A DNA stretch of 5,581 nucleotides from assembly GCA_029068665.1 (NCBI GenBank), contig JAIECC010000091.1:1-5581 (forward strand), read 5' to 3'. This DNA is from Lachnospiraceae bacterium. GTDB taxonomy: Bacteria > Bacillota > Clostridia > Lachnospirales > Lachnospiraceae. Below are positions 1 to 4,837 of the stretch, piece after piece; position 1 is the first letter of the stretch; each line of letters begins with the position of its first letter. Made by a program: the position numbers and the translations under genes. A model generated the notes under the pieces. The model was not told the origin of the DNA and made no database searches. It saw nothing but the letters and a program-made list of their open reading frames with translations.

Positions 1-2
1 GA

Positions 3-71
3 AGTGATATACTTACTTATTATAAAAGTAACAATTCTGCATGGCTTTCGTATGCTGAACTGTTACTATAA
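3..71 (+). CDS. possible C-terminal end of an upstream gene (partial)
   Basis: From the left edge one frame stays open for 22 codons and ends at TAA (69-71). The last residues read ...SAWLSYAELLL. The stretch is too short to recognise a family. If real, the gene would end about 30 bases before the GTG start of the next gene, which would suit co-transcription. Against it, an imperfect hairpin covers most of the same bases, and another frame is also open here (bases 1-147) with an implausible composition rich in W and C. Only sequence further left can settle it. Confidence 0.3.
   Translation, partial: SDILTYYKSNNSAWLSYAELLL
27..67. repeat. imperfect inverted repeat / hairpin
   Basis: AGTAACA (27-33) pairs with TGTTACT (61-67). 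Without any bulge the stem continues inward with 35-37/57-59, 39-42/52-55 and a G-T pair at 43/51, leaving mismatches only at 34/60 and 38/56. The loop is about 7 bases. No T-run follows on the plus strand (ATAAAAAAT), so it is not a classical plus-strand terminator. It sits just upstream of the ribosome binding site at 87-94 and could affect the mRNA leader of the small membrane protein. Confidence 0.5.
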
Positions 72-86
72 AAAATGTACATATAC

Positions 87-94
87 AAAGGAGG
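87..94 (+). promoter_or_regulatory. ribosome binding site that selects a GTG start
   Basis: AAAGGAGG is a near-perfect Shine-Dalgarno sequence. It lies 7 bases before GTG at 102 but only 1 base before ATG at 96, and it lies inside the reading frame that starts at ATG 75. The spacing therefore favours translation from GTG 102. Confidence 0.7.
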
Positions 95-101
95 AATGGC
101 T

Positions 102-368
102 GTGGGTATTGTTTCATTGGTATTGTCTGTGGCAGGAATTGTGACAACTCTTATTCACTATGTAAATCATAGTATTGTTTTGGGAATTATTACCACGGTA
201 ATGTTGATGGCTTCGTTAGTGACCGGATTGTTAGATCTGAAAAATCAGAGACTTAACGGGGGCGTTAATCATGAAACTGTTAATCCGGCAGTATTAGGAC
301 ATGGCATTGCATTTGTAGTGCTTTTATTGGGTGGTATCATATGTATCATTGCAAACATTAGAGCATAA
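102..368 (+). CDS. small three-helix membrane protein, function unknown
   Basis: An 88-residue protein read from GTG 102, chosen because the strong ribosome binding site at 87-94 is 7 bases upstream. The in-frame ATGs at 75 and 96 are poorly placed. Three hydrophobic segments are visible: about residues 2-21 (starting GIVSLVLSVAGIV), 26-45 (IVLGIITTVMLMASLVTGLL) and 67-86 (GIAFVVLLLGGIICIIANI). A short polar loop, about residues 46-62, separates the last two. The protein ends shortly after the last helix. It resembles small uncharacterised membrane proteins of Clostridia that begin directly in a helix, but I cannot name a family. There are no catalytic motifs. A strong terminator follows directly, so this gene ends its own transcription unit and is separate from the operon beginning at 553. 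Confidence 0.62.
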   Translation: MGIVSLVLSVAGIVTTLIHYVNHSIVLGIITTVMLMASLVTGLLDLKNQRLNGGVNHETVNPAVLGHGIAFVVLLLGGIICIIANIRA

Positions 369-375
369 GAAGAAT

Positions 376-412
376 GCTGTCAGATGCATTTGTCTGACAG
401 CTTTATTTTTTT
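376..412 (+). terminator. Rho-independent terminator
   Basis: GCTGTCAGA (376-384) and TCTGACAGC (393-401) form a perfect 9-bp stem with an 8-base loop, followed by CTTTATTTTTTT-type sequence to 412. It begins 7 bases after the stop codon of the small membrane protein. This is a textbook intrinsic terminator and separates that gene from the downstream operon. Confidence 0.93.
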
Positions 413-437
413 GAGGGACTTTGACTAAAAAAGCCCC

Positions 438-465
438 ATGCAACCAAAATTTTCATAAATGCAAC
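438..465 (+). repeat. direct repeat ATGCAAC, 21-base period; possible operator
   Basis: ATGCAAC occurs at 438-444 and again at 459-465. Extending right, 10 of 12 positions agree with the pattern ATGCAACnAAnA. The 21-base period is two turns of B-form DNA, so a bound protein would contact the same face twice. The pair lies upstream of the likely promoter at 496-504 in the only sizeable non-coding stretch of the window. A regulatory role is inference; short AT-rich repeats also arise by chance. Confidence 0.3.
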
Positions 466-495
466 TAATAAATGGTGGGATTTCAGTGGATAATT

Positions 496-504
496 TGTTA
501 TAGT
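496..504 (+). promoter_or_regulatory. extended -10 promoter for the operon starting at 553
   Basis: TGTTATAGT has the extended -10 layout TGn followed by TATAGT, which matches the TATAAT consensus at 5 of 6 bases. No good -35 box is seen 16-18 bases upstream, which extended -10 promoters can tolerate. Transcription would start near 511, leaving a leader of about 40 bases that contains the ribosome binding site GAGG (542-545). TATTAT at 504-509 is an overlapping alternative. Confidence 0.45.
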
Positions 505-552
505 ATTATGAAATACAAGGAAGCAAGTTCAAGATAGGAAAGAGGAATTATA

Positions 553-975
553 ATGATAAAAGTGGTGACGACTGAATACCTGTCGGAAGAAGCCAAATAC
601 ATTCGGGAAGAAGTATTTATCAAGGAGCAGGGGTTTAAAGTCGAATTTGATGATATAGATGAAACGGCAAGTTGCATGGTGCTGTATGATGATGAGATAC
701 CAATGGCATGTTGTAGATATTTTAAAGGTAATAAGACAGGTGAATATGTGGTAGGTCGGCTGGCAGTATTGAAAGAATATCGTGGCAGGCATCTGGGAGA
801 ACGAATGCTGGAAGCGGTAGAGGAGGCGGTAAAAAATGTTGGTGGAATCAGCATGTCTCTATCTGCACAAGTCCAGGCAGAGGGGTTCTATGAAAAACAG
901 GGGTATTTGAAAAAAGGGAATATCTATTATGATGAGCATTGTGAACATATTCATATGGAGAAGAACTTATATTAA
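553..975 (+). CDS. GNAT family N-acetyltransferase, ElaA/YjcF-like
   Basis: A 140-residue protein spanning one complete GNAT domain. The family transfers an acetyl group from acetyl-CoA to an amine; the substrate here is not predictable. The N-terminal IREEVFIKEQGF (18-28) followed by DDIDETA (33-39) matches the ElaA/YjcF pattern of VF..EQ followed by an acidic IDE-type stretch. The acetyl-CoA-binding motif A is VGRLAVLKEYRGRHLGERM (67-85), with the pyrophosphate loop at YRGRHLG; His replaces the usual second Gly of the loop. LSAQVQAEGFYEKQGY (102-117) is the characteristic ElaA-like strand and helix (AQ....FYEK.G), and the C-terminal HIHM fits the family end. No signal peptide or membrane segment is present, so it is cytoplasmic. 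The start has GAGG at 542-545, 7 bases upstream. It is the first gene after the promoter, and the ProX-like gene follows after 27 bases. Confidence 0.88.
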   Translation: MIKVVTTEYLSEEAKYIREEVFIKEQGFKVEFDDIDETASCMVLYDDEIPMACCRYFKGNKTGEYVVGRLAVLKEYRGRHLGERMLEAVEEAVKNVGGISMSLSAQVQAEGFYEKQGYLKKGNIYYDEHCEHIHMEKNLY

Positions 976-1002
976 AGAAGCAATGGAAGAAGGAGAACAC
1001 TC

Positions 1003-1566
1003 ATGGAATTGCAAAAGGGAAGACCAACGGATGTATCCGGAAGGCAGGAACGGGAAATCAAGGTGTATGATTTGTTGGACCAATTAGGGATTGAATATGA
1101 ACGAACCGACCATGAAGAGGCGAATACCATGGAAGCTTGTAATGAGATAGACCAGGTGTTAGGAACGATTATTTGTAAGAATCTGTTTTTGTGTAATCGG
1201 CAGGAGACAAATTTTTATCTGCTTATGATGCCGGGAGAAAAGCCATTTAAAACGAAGGACTTATCTGCACAGATTAACAGTGCCAGACTATCATTTGGGA
1301 AACCGGAATTTATGGAGGAGTTTCTGCATATTAAACCGGGAGCTGTTTCCATCATGGGACTGATGAATGACAGGGAGAATCAGGTACAGCTATTAATGGA
1401 TCGAACTATAATTGAAAGTGAAGAGATAGGATGTCATCCCTGTGTCAGTACATCCAGTCTGAAAATAAAGACAAAAGATATATTGGAGAAATTCCTGCCT
1501 GCTGTACATCATGAACCCATCATTGTAGATTTGCCGGAAGGGGTGGAAAATGAAATTACTGATTAA
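1003..1566 (+). CDS. proX: Ala-tRNA(Pro) deacylase, ProX/YbaK-EbsC editing family
   Basis: A 187-residue free-standing editing domain. ProX proteins (ProXp-ala; PrdX in Clostridium) hydrolyse alanine wrongly loaded onto tRNA(Pro) by prolyl-tRNA synthetase, protecting translation from Pro-to-Ala errors. Visible family marks are CKNLFLCNR (58-66), with the conserved Lys59 and Asn60 expected in the active site; RLSFG (95-99); IKPGAVSIMGLMND (110-123); and the GCHPCVST loop (143-150), matching the G.HP loop of the fold. The length is typical of a complete protein, and there is no synthetase part. The start is well supported by AGGAG (991-995), 7 bases upstream. Its last 17 bases overlap the next gene, implying translational coupling. 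Ala specificity rather than Cys (YbaK) is inferred from the whole motif set, not from a tested pocket residue. Confidence 0.88.
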   Translation: MELQKGRPTDVSGRQEREIKVYDLLDQLGIEYERTDHEEANTMEACNEIDQVLGTIICKNLFLCNRQETNFYLLMMPGEKPFKTKDLSAQINSARLSFGKPEFMEEFLHIKPGAVSIMGLMNDRENQVQLLMDRTIIESEEIGCHPCVSTSSLKIKTKDILEKFLPAVHHEPIIVDLPEGVENEITD

Positions 1567-2023
1567 GCAGAGAGTATTTTCCTGGACGGATTCCTATGAT
1601 GTATATGATGAAGAGGAAAATGTGAAGTATTTTGTAAAGGCAGAATTGCTGGCACTGGGTCATCAGCTGCATGTTTATGATGCCGGTCACAGAGAGATTG
1701 GCAAAATCAGTCAGCATCTGTTTTCTCTTCTTCCGGCTTTTGATATTGAGGTGAATGGAGTAAGCAAGGGAAGTATTCAGAAGAAGTTTACCTTTCTGCA
1801 TCCTCAGTATGAAGTGGATTATAATGGCTGGCGGGTAGAGGGTGATTTTCTTGGCTGGGACTATGAAGTTTTGCAGGGGTGCAGTGCAGTTATGCATATT
1901 TCTAAAGAGGTTTTGCATTGGGGTGACACCTATGTACTGGACTTTGTGAATCCGGCAGATGAATTGTTGGGATTAATGCTGGTGATTGCAATTGATGCAG
2001 CTAATTGCAACGAACAATCGTGA
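1550..2023 (+). CDS. LURP-one-related / Tubby C-terminal-like protein (YxjI type)
   Basis: A 157-residue protein resembling the LURP-one-related family (DUF567; B. subtilis YxjI), whose members fold as the Tubby C-terminal beta-barrel around a central helix and are related to phospholipid scramblases. Marks are the opening KLLIKQRVFSWTDSYDVYDE, then YFVKAELLALGHQLHVYD (27-44), a repeating strand pattern with REIGKISQ (48-55), and NGWRVEGDFLGWDYEV (92-107), typical of the ...W.v.Gdf.g..y.v repeats. No membrane segment is obvious apart from a mildly hydrophobic C-terminal helix (LLGLMLVIAIDAA). The biochemical function is unknown in bacteria; lipid binding is suggested by the fold only. It starts inside the ProX-like gene with GGAAGGGG (1535-1542) upstream, so the two are probably co-translated. 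Confidence 0.78.
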   Translation: MKLLIKQRVFSWTDSYDVYDEEENVKYFVKAELLALGHQLHVYDAGHREIGKISQHLFSLLPAFDIEVNGVSKGSIQKKFTFLHPQYEVDYNGWRVEGDFLGWDYEVLQGCSAVMHISKEVLHWGDTYVLDFVNPADELLGLMLVIAIDAANCNEQS

Positions 2024-2082
2024 ACAAGTCAAGAAGTTTTGTAGATATAGAATTATGCAAGAGAGAAAGGCTAGAAGAGAAC

Positions 2083-2397
2083 ATGAAAGGAAAAGTAAAT
2101 TCTCTGGTGTGGGGAATTCTGTTTGCCGGTGTTATTATATTTTTTATTGGCTGTTATTATGCTGTATTAGAAGCAGGACTGCCTTATCAGGATCCCACAC
2201 TGGAAATGCAGATTGAATATGCGATTAATATGGGTATCGGAAAGGTCCTTATCCGATGCGGTGGCTTGACATTTCTAGTCGGCTTGCTATTTCGAATCAT
2301 ATTAAGCGTTATTAATAAAAGTAATGCGGATAAGAGTAATACGCATAAAGAGGTGCAGGATAATGGAGCGGATACAGATGGAGCAGGAAACAATTAA
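2083..2397 (+). CDS. small two-helix membrane protein, function unknown
   Basis: A 104-residue protein read from ATG 2083 (MKGKVNSLVWG...). The frame is open back to an ATG at 2005, inside the previous gene, but that extension is charged and lacks a ribosome binding site. The site before 2083 is itself weak (AGAAGAG, 2073-2079). Two membrane segments are seen: about residues 8-28 (LVWGILFAGVIIFFIGCYYAV) and about 53-73 (VLIRCGGLTFLVGLLFRIILS). The roughly 25-residue loop between them contains YQDPTLEMQIEYAINMGIG. The tail of about 30 residues is polar and rich in N, D, K and G, and probably cytoplasmic. I cannot assign a family. The last 35 bases overlap the lipase gene, which suggests that the two are expressed together. 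Confidence 0.68.
   Translation: MKGKVNSLVWGILFAGVIIFFIGCYYAVLEAGLPYQDPTLEMQIEYAINMGIGKVLIRCGGLTFLVGLLFRIILSVINKSNADKSNTHKEVQDNGADTDGAGNN
2347..2355 (+). promoter_or_regulatory. ribosome binding site deciding the lipase start
   Basis: AAAGAGGTG lies 7 bases before ATG 2363 and inside the coding region of the preceding membrane protein. It favours ATG 2363 over the upstream in-frame ATG at 2324 and over ATG 2378. Confidence 0.65.
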
Positions 2398-3199
2398 TCT
2401 CAAATATCCTGTGTTAATGGTTCATGGCATGGGTTTTCGGGATCGAAAGCATATCAATTACTGGGGGAGGATTCCCGAGGTGTTAGAGAAGCTGGGATGC
2501 AGAATCTACTATGGGGGTCAGGATAGTAATGCGTCGATAAAAACAAATGGAGAAATGTTGAAGAACCGGATAGAAGAAATCATTCAGGAAAGCGGGGCAG
2601 AAAAGTTGAATGTCATCGCACATTCCAAAGGTGGACTGGATATCCGGTATGCGATTTCTACCCTGGGTATCGGAGATCGGATTGCATCGGTAACAACCAT
2701 GAATACCCCCCATCATGGTTCTTTGACCGTGGATTCCCTGCTGAAGGTGCCGGACATTCTGATTCGGTTTGGTTCCAAGTGTACGGATATCTGGATGCGG
2801 ATTCTGGGAGATGCACTGCCGGATACCTATTCGGCAATTCAGTCCTTCCGGACAACGGAGGCCGAACAGTTCAACGCAGAAAATCCGGATATGGAAGGTA
2901 TTTATTATCAAAGCTATGCCTTTGTGATGAAGCATGCATTTAGTGATATTTTAATGTGCTGGACTTATCCGGTGGTTTATTATTTTGAAGGAGAGAATGA
3001 CGGGTTGCTGGCACCCAGAGCATCAAAGTGGACAAATTTCAAAGGAGTCTATCGTGGGAATTCCGGAAGGGGCATATCTCATTATGATGAAATTGATATG
3101 CGGAGACATCCCTTGACCCGAAAATCAGGGGCAGATGTTTCGGATATAACGGAATTATATGTTACTGTGGTAAAAGAATTGGAGCAGCTTGGATTATAG
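2363..3199 (+). CDS. lipase-like alpha/beta hydrolase
   Basis: A 278-residue serine hydrolase of the lipase/acyltransferase branch of the alpha/beta-hydrolase fold, probably cleaving ester bonds of lipids or similar compounds. Numbering is from ATG 2363. PVLMVHGMG (16-24) gives the oxyanion-hole HG. VIAHSKGGLDIRY (84-96) is the nucleophile elbow with Ser88 in AHSxGG form. MNTPHHGS (113-120) is the TPHHGS motif common in bacterial lipases. EGENDGLLAP (209-218) carries the likely acid Asp213, and GISHYDEIDMRRH (237-249) the likely catalytic His240. The full triad and full length are present, so the enzyme should be active. No signal peptide is visible, so it is probably intracellular, unlike most secreted lipases. 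It may work with the two-helix membrane protein whose gene overlaps its start by 35 bases. The substrate cannot be told. Confidence 0.85.
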   Translation: MERIQMEQETINLKYPVLMVHGMGFRDRKHINYWGRIPEVLEKLGCRIYYGGQDSNASIKTNGEMLKNRIEEIIQESGAEKLNVIAHSKGGLDIRYAISTLGIGDRIASVTTMNTPHHGSLTVDSLLKVPDILIRFGSKCTDIWMRILGDALPDTYSAIQSFRTTEAEQFNAENPDMEGIYYQSYAFVMKHAFSDILMCWTYPVVYYFEGENDGLLAPRASKWTNFKGVYRGNSGRGISHYDEIDMRRHPLTRKSGADVSDITELYVTVVKELEQLGL

Positions 3200-3258
3200 A
3201 GGAAAGAACAGGTTTGTCAAATAGTTTTCCAAACAGGAAGAAAAGAGAAGGGGAAATT

Positions 3259-4218
3259 ATGAAATTAAAGAACATATTACTGGTAGTTCGTGATATTGAA
3301 AAATCAAAAGCATTTTATAAGGATTTGTTTGGTCTGGATGTTGTTACGGATTTTGGAGGCAATATAATTTTGACAGAAGGACTGGTGCTTCAGGATGGCA
3401 CCATATGGGAGCGCTTTATAGATAGAAATGTGGTTTCCGGAGGGAATGATGCGGAGCTGTACTTTGAAGAAAATGATATGGATGGCTTTTTGAAAAAGCT
3501 GGAAACCAGTCATTATGACATAGATTATGTAAACCAACCAATGGAGCACGACTGGGGACAGAGGGTGATACGGATCTATGACCCGGATAAGCATATTATT
3601 GAAATTGGAGAATCCATGGAGTATATAGTCCGCAAATTCCGGAATATGGGTATGTCGCCGGAACAGGTTGCAGAGAAGACTCAGCTTCCTCTTTCTTATG
3701 TACAGGAAATCTGTAAGGGAGATGACTTGGTTTTTACATCAGCGACAGAAGAGGATCAGGAAGAAATTCTCAGTTTGTATCGTTCTGCAATTGGAACAGA
3801 GGGCTGTACCTGGTCTATAGAGTATCCAAATGAAGATATTTTAAAGGATGATATAGAGCATCAGAGAATATTCTGTATGAAGAACCAAAGTGGTGAGATT
3901 GTTGGAATCATATCCATTGATGTGGATGAAGAGGTAGGGAAACTGGCATGCTGGACAGAGGGCTTGAAGCCGGCTGCAGAGCTGGCACGTCTTGGAGTAA
4001 AGAGGCAGTACCAGAATATGGGAATTGCGAAATTGCTTCTGAAAGGTGCCATGAGGGAGTTGGTCCGCCGGGGTTATAAAGGAGTTCACTTTCTGGTCAG
4101 TAAGACAAATGAAAGAGCCATTCGAGCTTATGCGGGAATGGGATTTCGTGTTTCGGGAGAATGTAATCTGTATGGTGAGAACTGGTGGTGCTATGAAAAG
4201 GAGTTAGAAGAAGAGTAG
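3259..4218 (+). CDS. fusion protein: glyoxalase/VOC domain plus GNAT acetyltransferase
   Basis: A 319-residue two-domain protein. Residues 1-118 form a VOC (glyoxalase/bleomycin-resistance) domain: KNILLVVRDIEKSKAFYKDLFGLDV opens it in the usual beta-alpha form, and IYDPDKHIIEIGE (106-118) closes it with the typical final-strand Glu. The His often found in the first strand is absent, so metal binding as in GloA is doubtful. Residues 119-154 are a helical linker; MSPEQVAEKTQLPLSYVQEI (132-151) looks like a small helix-turn-helix-type tail known on clostridial VOC proteins. Residues about 155-319 are a GNAT domain with acetyl-CoA loop QYQNMGIA (250-257) in motif A and NERAIRAYAGMGF (284-296). 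The start at ATG 3259 is chosen for GAAGGGG at 3247-3253; the longer frame would need TTG at 3214. The substrates are unknown; linked modification or resistance functions are inference. Confidence 0.85.
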   Translation: MKLKNILLVVRDIEKSKAFYKDLFGLDVVTDFGGNIILTEGLVLQDGTIWERFIDRNVVSGGNDAELYFEENDMDGFLKKLETSHYDIDYVNQPMEHDWGQRVIRIYDPDKHIIEIGESMEYIVRKFRNMGMSPEQVAEKTQLPLSYVQEICKGDDLVFTSATEEDQEEILSLYRSAIGTEGCTWSIEYPNEDILKDDIEHQRIFCMKNQSGEIVGIISIDVDEEVGKLACWTEGLKPAAELARLGVKRQYQNMGIAKLLLKGAMRELVRRGYKGVHFLVSKTNERAIRAYAGMGFRVSGECNLYGENWWCYEKELEEE

Positions 4219-4249
4219 GGGCAGGCTTACAGTATAAGGAGCTGGACAT

Positions 4250-4570
4250 ATGTTATATGATAAGGATATCCGGGAATATTTATTTGATTTTCTGGAAAAT
4301 GTCTATGGGAAAAACAGAATCATAGAAGAAAAGCAAATGGGACGCTCCAGAGCAGATGTTGTCATGGTGACTCCTTCTGCTTTGTATGGAATTGAAATAA
4401 AGAGTGATGCGGATACCTATGCCCGATTAGGCCGTCAGATTCGGGATTATGATCAATTCTTTGATTATAATTATGTAGTAGCAGGTACCAGCCATGCCAT
4501 GCATATTGAAGAGCATGTGCCGGACTGGTGGGGAATCATAACAGTTGAACTGGCAGCAAGGAGTCCCTGA
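4250..4570 (+). CDS. sce7726-like PD-(D/E)XK nuclease, N-terminal part (frame ends early)
   Basis: A 106-residue frame containing the catalytic half of a protein resembling the sce7726 family, which has a PD-(D/E)XK nuclease fold and unknown biological role. GRSRADVVMV (31-40) supplies the likely metal-binding Asp36, and YGIEIKSDADT (46-56) the E49-I-K51 pair; RQIRDYDQFFDYNYVVAG (62-79) and VPDWWGIITVE (90-100) are typical continuations. AAGGAG at 4236-4241, 8 bases before ATG 4250, supports the start. The frame stops at TGA 4568-4570, while the rest of the family sequence continues in the +1 frame to 4835. The shift must lie between 4542 and 4570, because the other frame has a stop at 4539-4541. 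A full product would be 194 residues. This is either a programmed +1 frameshift or a one-base mutation or error. The short form alone still has the full catalytic motif. Confidence 0.75.
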   Translation: MLYDKDIREYLFDFLENVYGKNRIIEEKQMGRSRADVVMVTPSALYGIEIKSDADTYARLGRQIRDYDQFFDYNYVVAGTSHAMHIEEHVPDWWGIITVELAARSP

Positions 4571-4835
4571 CTTTTATGTTTTGCGAAAACCAAAGCAAAA
4601 CCCTAAGATGAAGTGGAAGAAAAAGCTGAGTCTGCTTTGGCGGCCGGAGCTGGTACATATTCAGGAGCTAAATGGGATGGCAAGATACAAGAAGAAAAGC
4701 AAGGATTTTGTTGTAGATAAGATATTAGAAAAAGTCCCGTTAGAACAATTGCAGCTTCAGCTATGTGAAGAATTGTTCCAACGGGACTATAATACGATTT
4801 CTGATATTATATCAGAGTTTAAGAAACGGTCGTAA
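4545..4835 (+). CDS. sce7726-like nuclease, C-terminal part (+1 frame)
   Basis: This continues the preceding nuclease in another frame. The open stretch runs from 4542; TTG 4545 is its first possible start but has no ribosome binding site, and ATG 4608 is the first ATG. DFYVLRKPKQNPK directly follows the strand ending the first part, and KKKLSLLWRPEL is followed by RYKKKSKDFVVDKIL and ELFQRDYNTI, the C-terminal helical region expected for the same protein. It is therefore most likely not an independent gene. It is reached by +1 frameshifting at CCC (4565-4567) or was separated by a one-base insertion. The hairpin at 4733-4788 lies inside this coding part. The gene ends 2 bases before the stop codon of the convergent minus-strand gene. 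Confidence 0.7.
   Translation: MNWQQGVPDFYVLRKPKQNPKMKWKKKLSLLWRPELVHIQELNGMARYKKKSKDFVVDKILEKVPLEQLQLQLCEELFQRDYNTISDIISEFKKRS
4558..4571 (+). other. possible programmed +1 frameshift site (SD-like element + CCC TGA C)
   Basis: The zero frame ends AGG AGT CCC TGA C. AAGGAG (4558-4563) can pair with the 16S rRNA 3' end, CCC (4565-4567) can slip to CCT with the Pro-tRNA, and TGA followed by C is a weak stop context. Slipping by +1 gives GAC at 4569, exactly the frame of the C-terminal half. The arrangement resembles prfB (SD-like element, CTT TGA C), and +1 shifting at CCC-T is known. The spacing differs: 1 base between SD and slippery codon, against 3 in prfB. It could be coincidence. Confidence 0.35.
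4729..4788 (-). terminator. hairpin, likely Rho-independent terminator of the minus-strand gene
   Basis: AGTCCCGTTAGAACAATT (4733-4750) and AATTGTTCCAACGGGACT (4771-4788) pair over 18 bp with a single A-C mismatch (4742/4779). The 20-base loop contains a smaller stem (4755-4759 with 4766-4770). Read on the minus strand, the GC-rich stem base GGGAC is followed directly by TTTTTCTAAT, and the hairpin begins 49 bases past the stop codon of the membrane protein gene. On the plus strand no T-run follows. The element lies within the coding region of the opposing nuclease gene. Confidence 0.7.
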
Positions 4836-4837
4836 TG

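Noticed and set aside
421..426. TTGACT as a -35 box
   Set aside because: It resembles TTGACA, but no -10-like hexamer lies 16-18 bases downstream (the sequence there is about CCAAAA).
498..854. Minus-strand open frame of 118 codons
   Set aside because: It lies opposite the well-supported GNAT gene, has no recognisable domain and is rich in S, I and Y, as expected for a shadow.
1556..1918. Minus-strand open frame of 120 codons
   Set aside because: It is a shadow of the Tubby-like gene with no motif and no ribosome binding site noticed.
1986..2216. Plus-strand open frame of 76 codons
   Set aside because: It overlaps the Tubby-like gene end and the two-helix membrane protein in another frame; it is rich in R and C without any domain.
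2483..2935. Minus-strand open frame of 150 codons
   Set aside because: It is opposite the lipase gene, whose catalytic motifs are all on the plus strand; its composition (many C, H, I) is not protein-like.
553..4835. The whole plus-strand cluster as a defence island
   Set aside because: Only the nuclease-like gene hints at defence; the other genes are metabolic or editing types, and no helicase, methylase, toxin pair, integrase or attachment repeats are visible.
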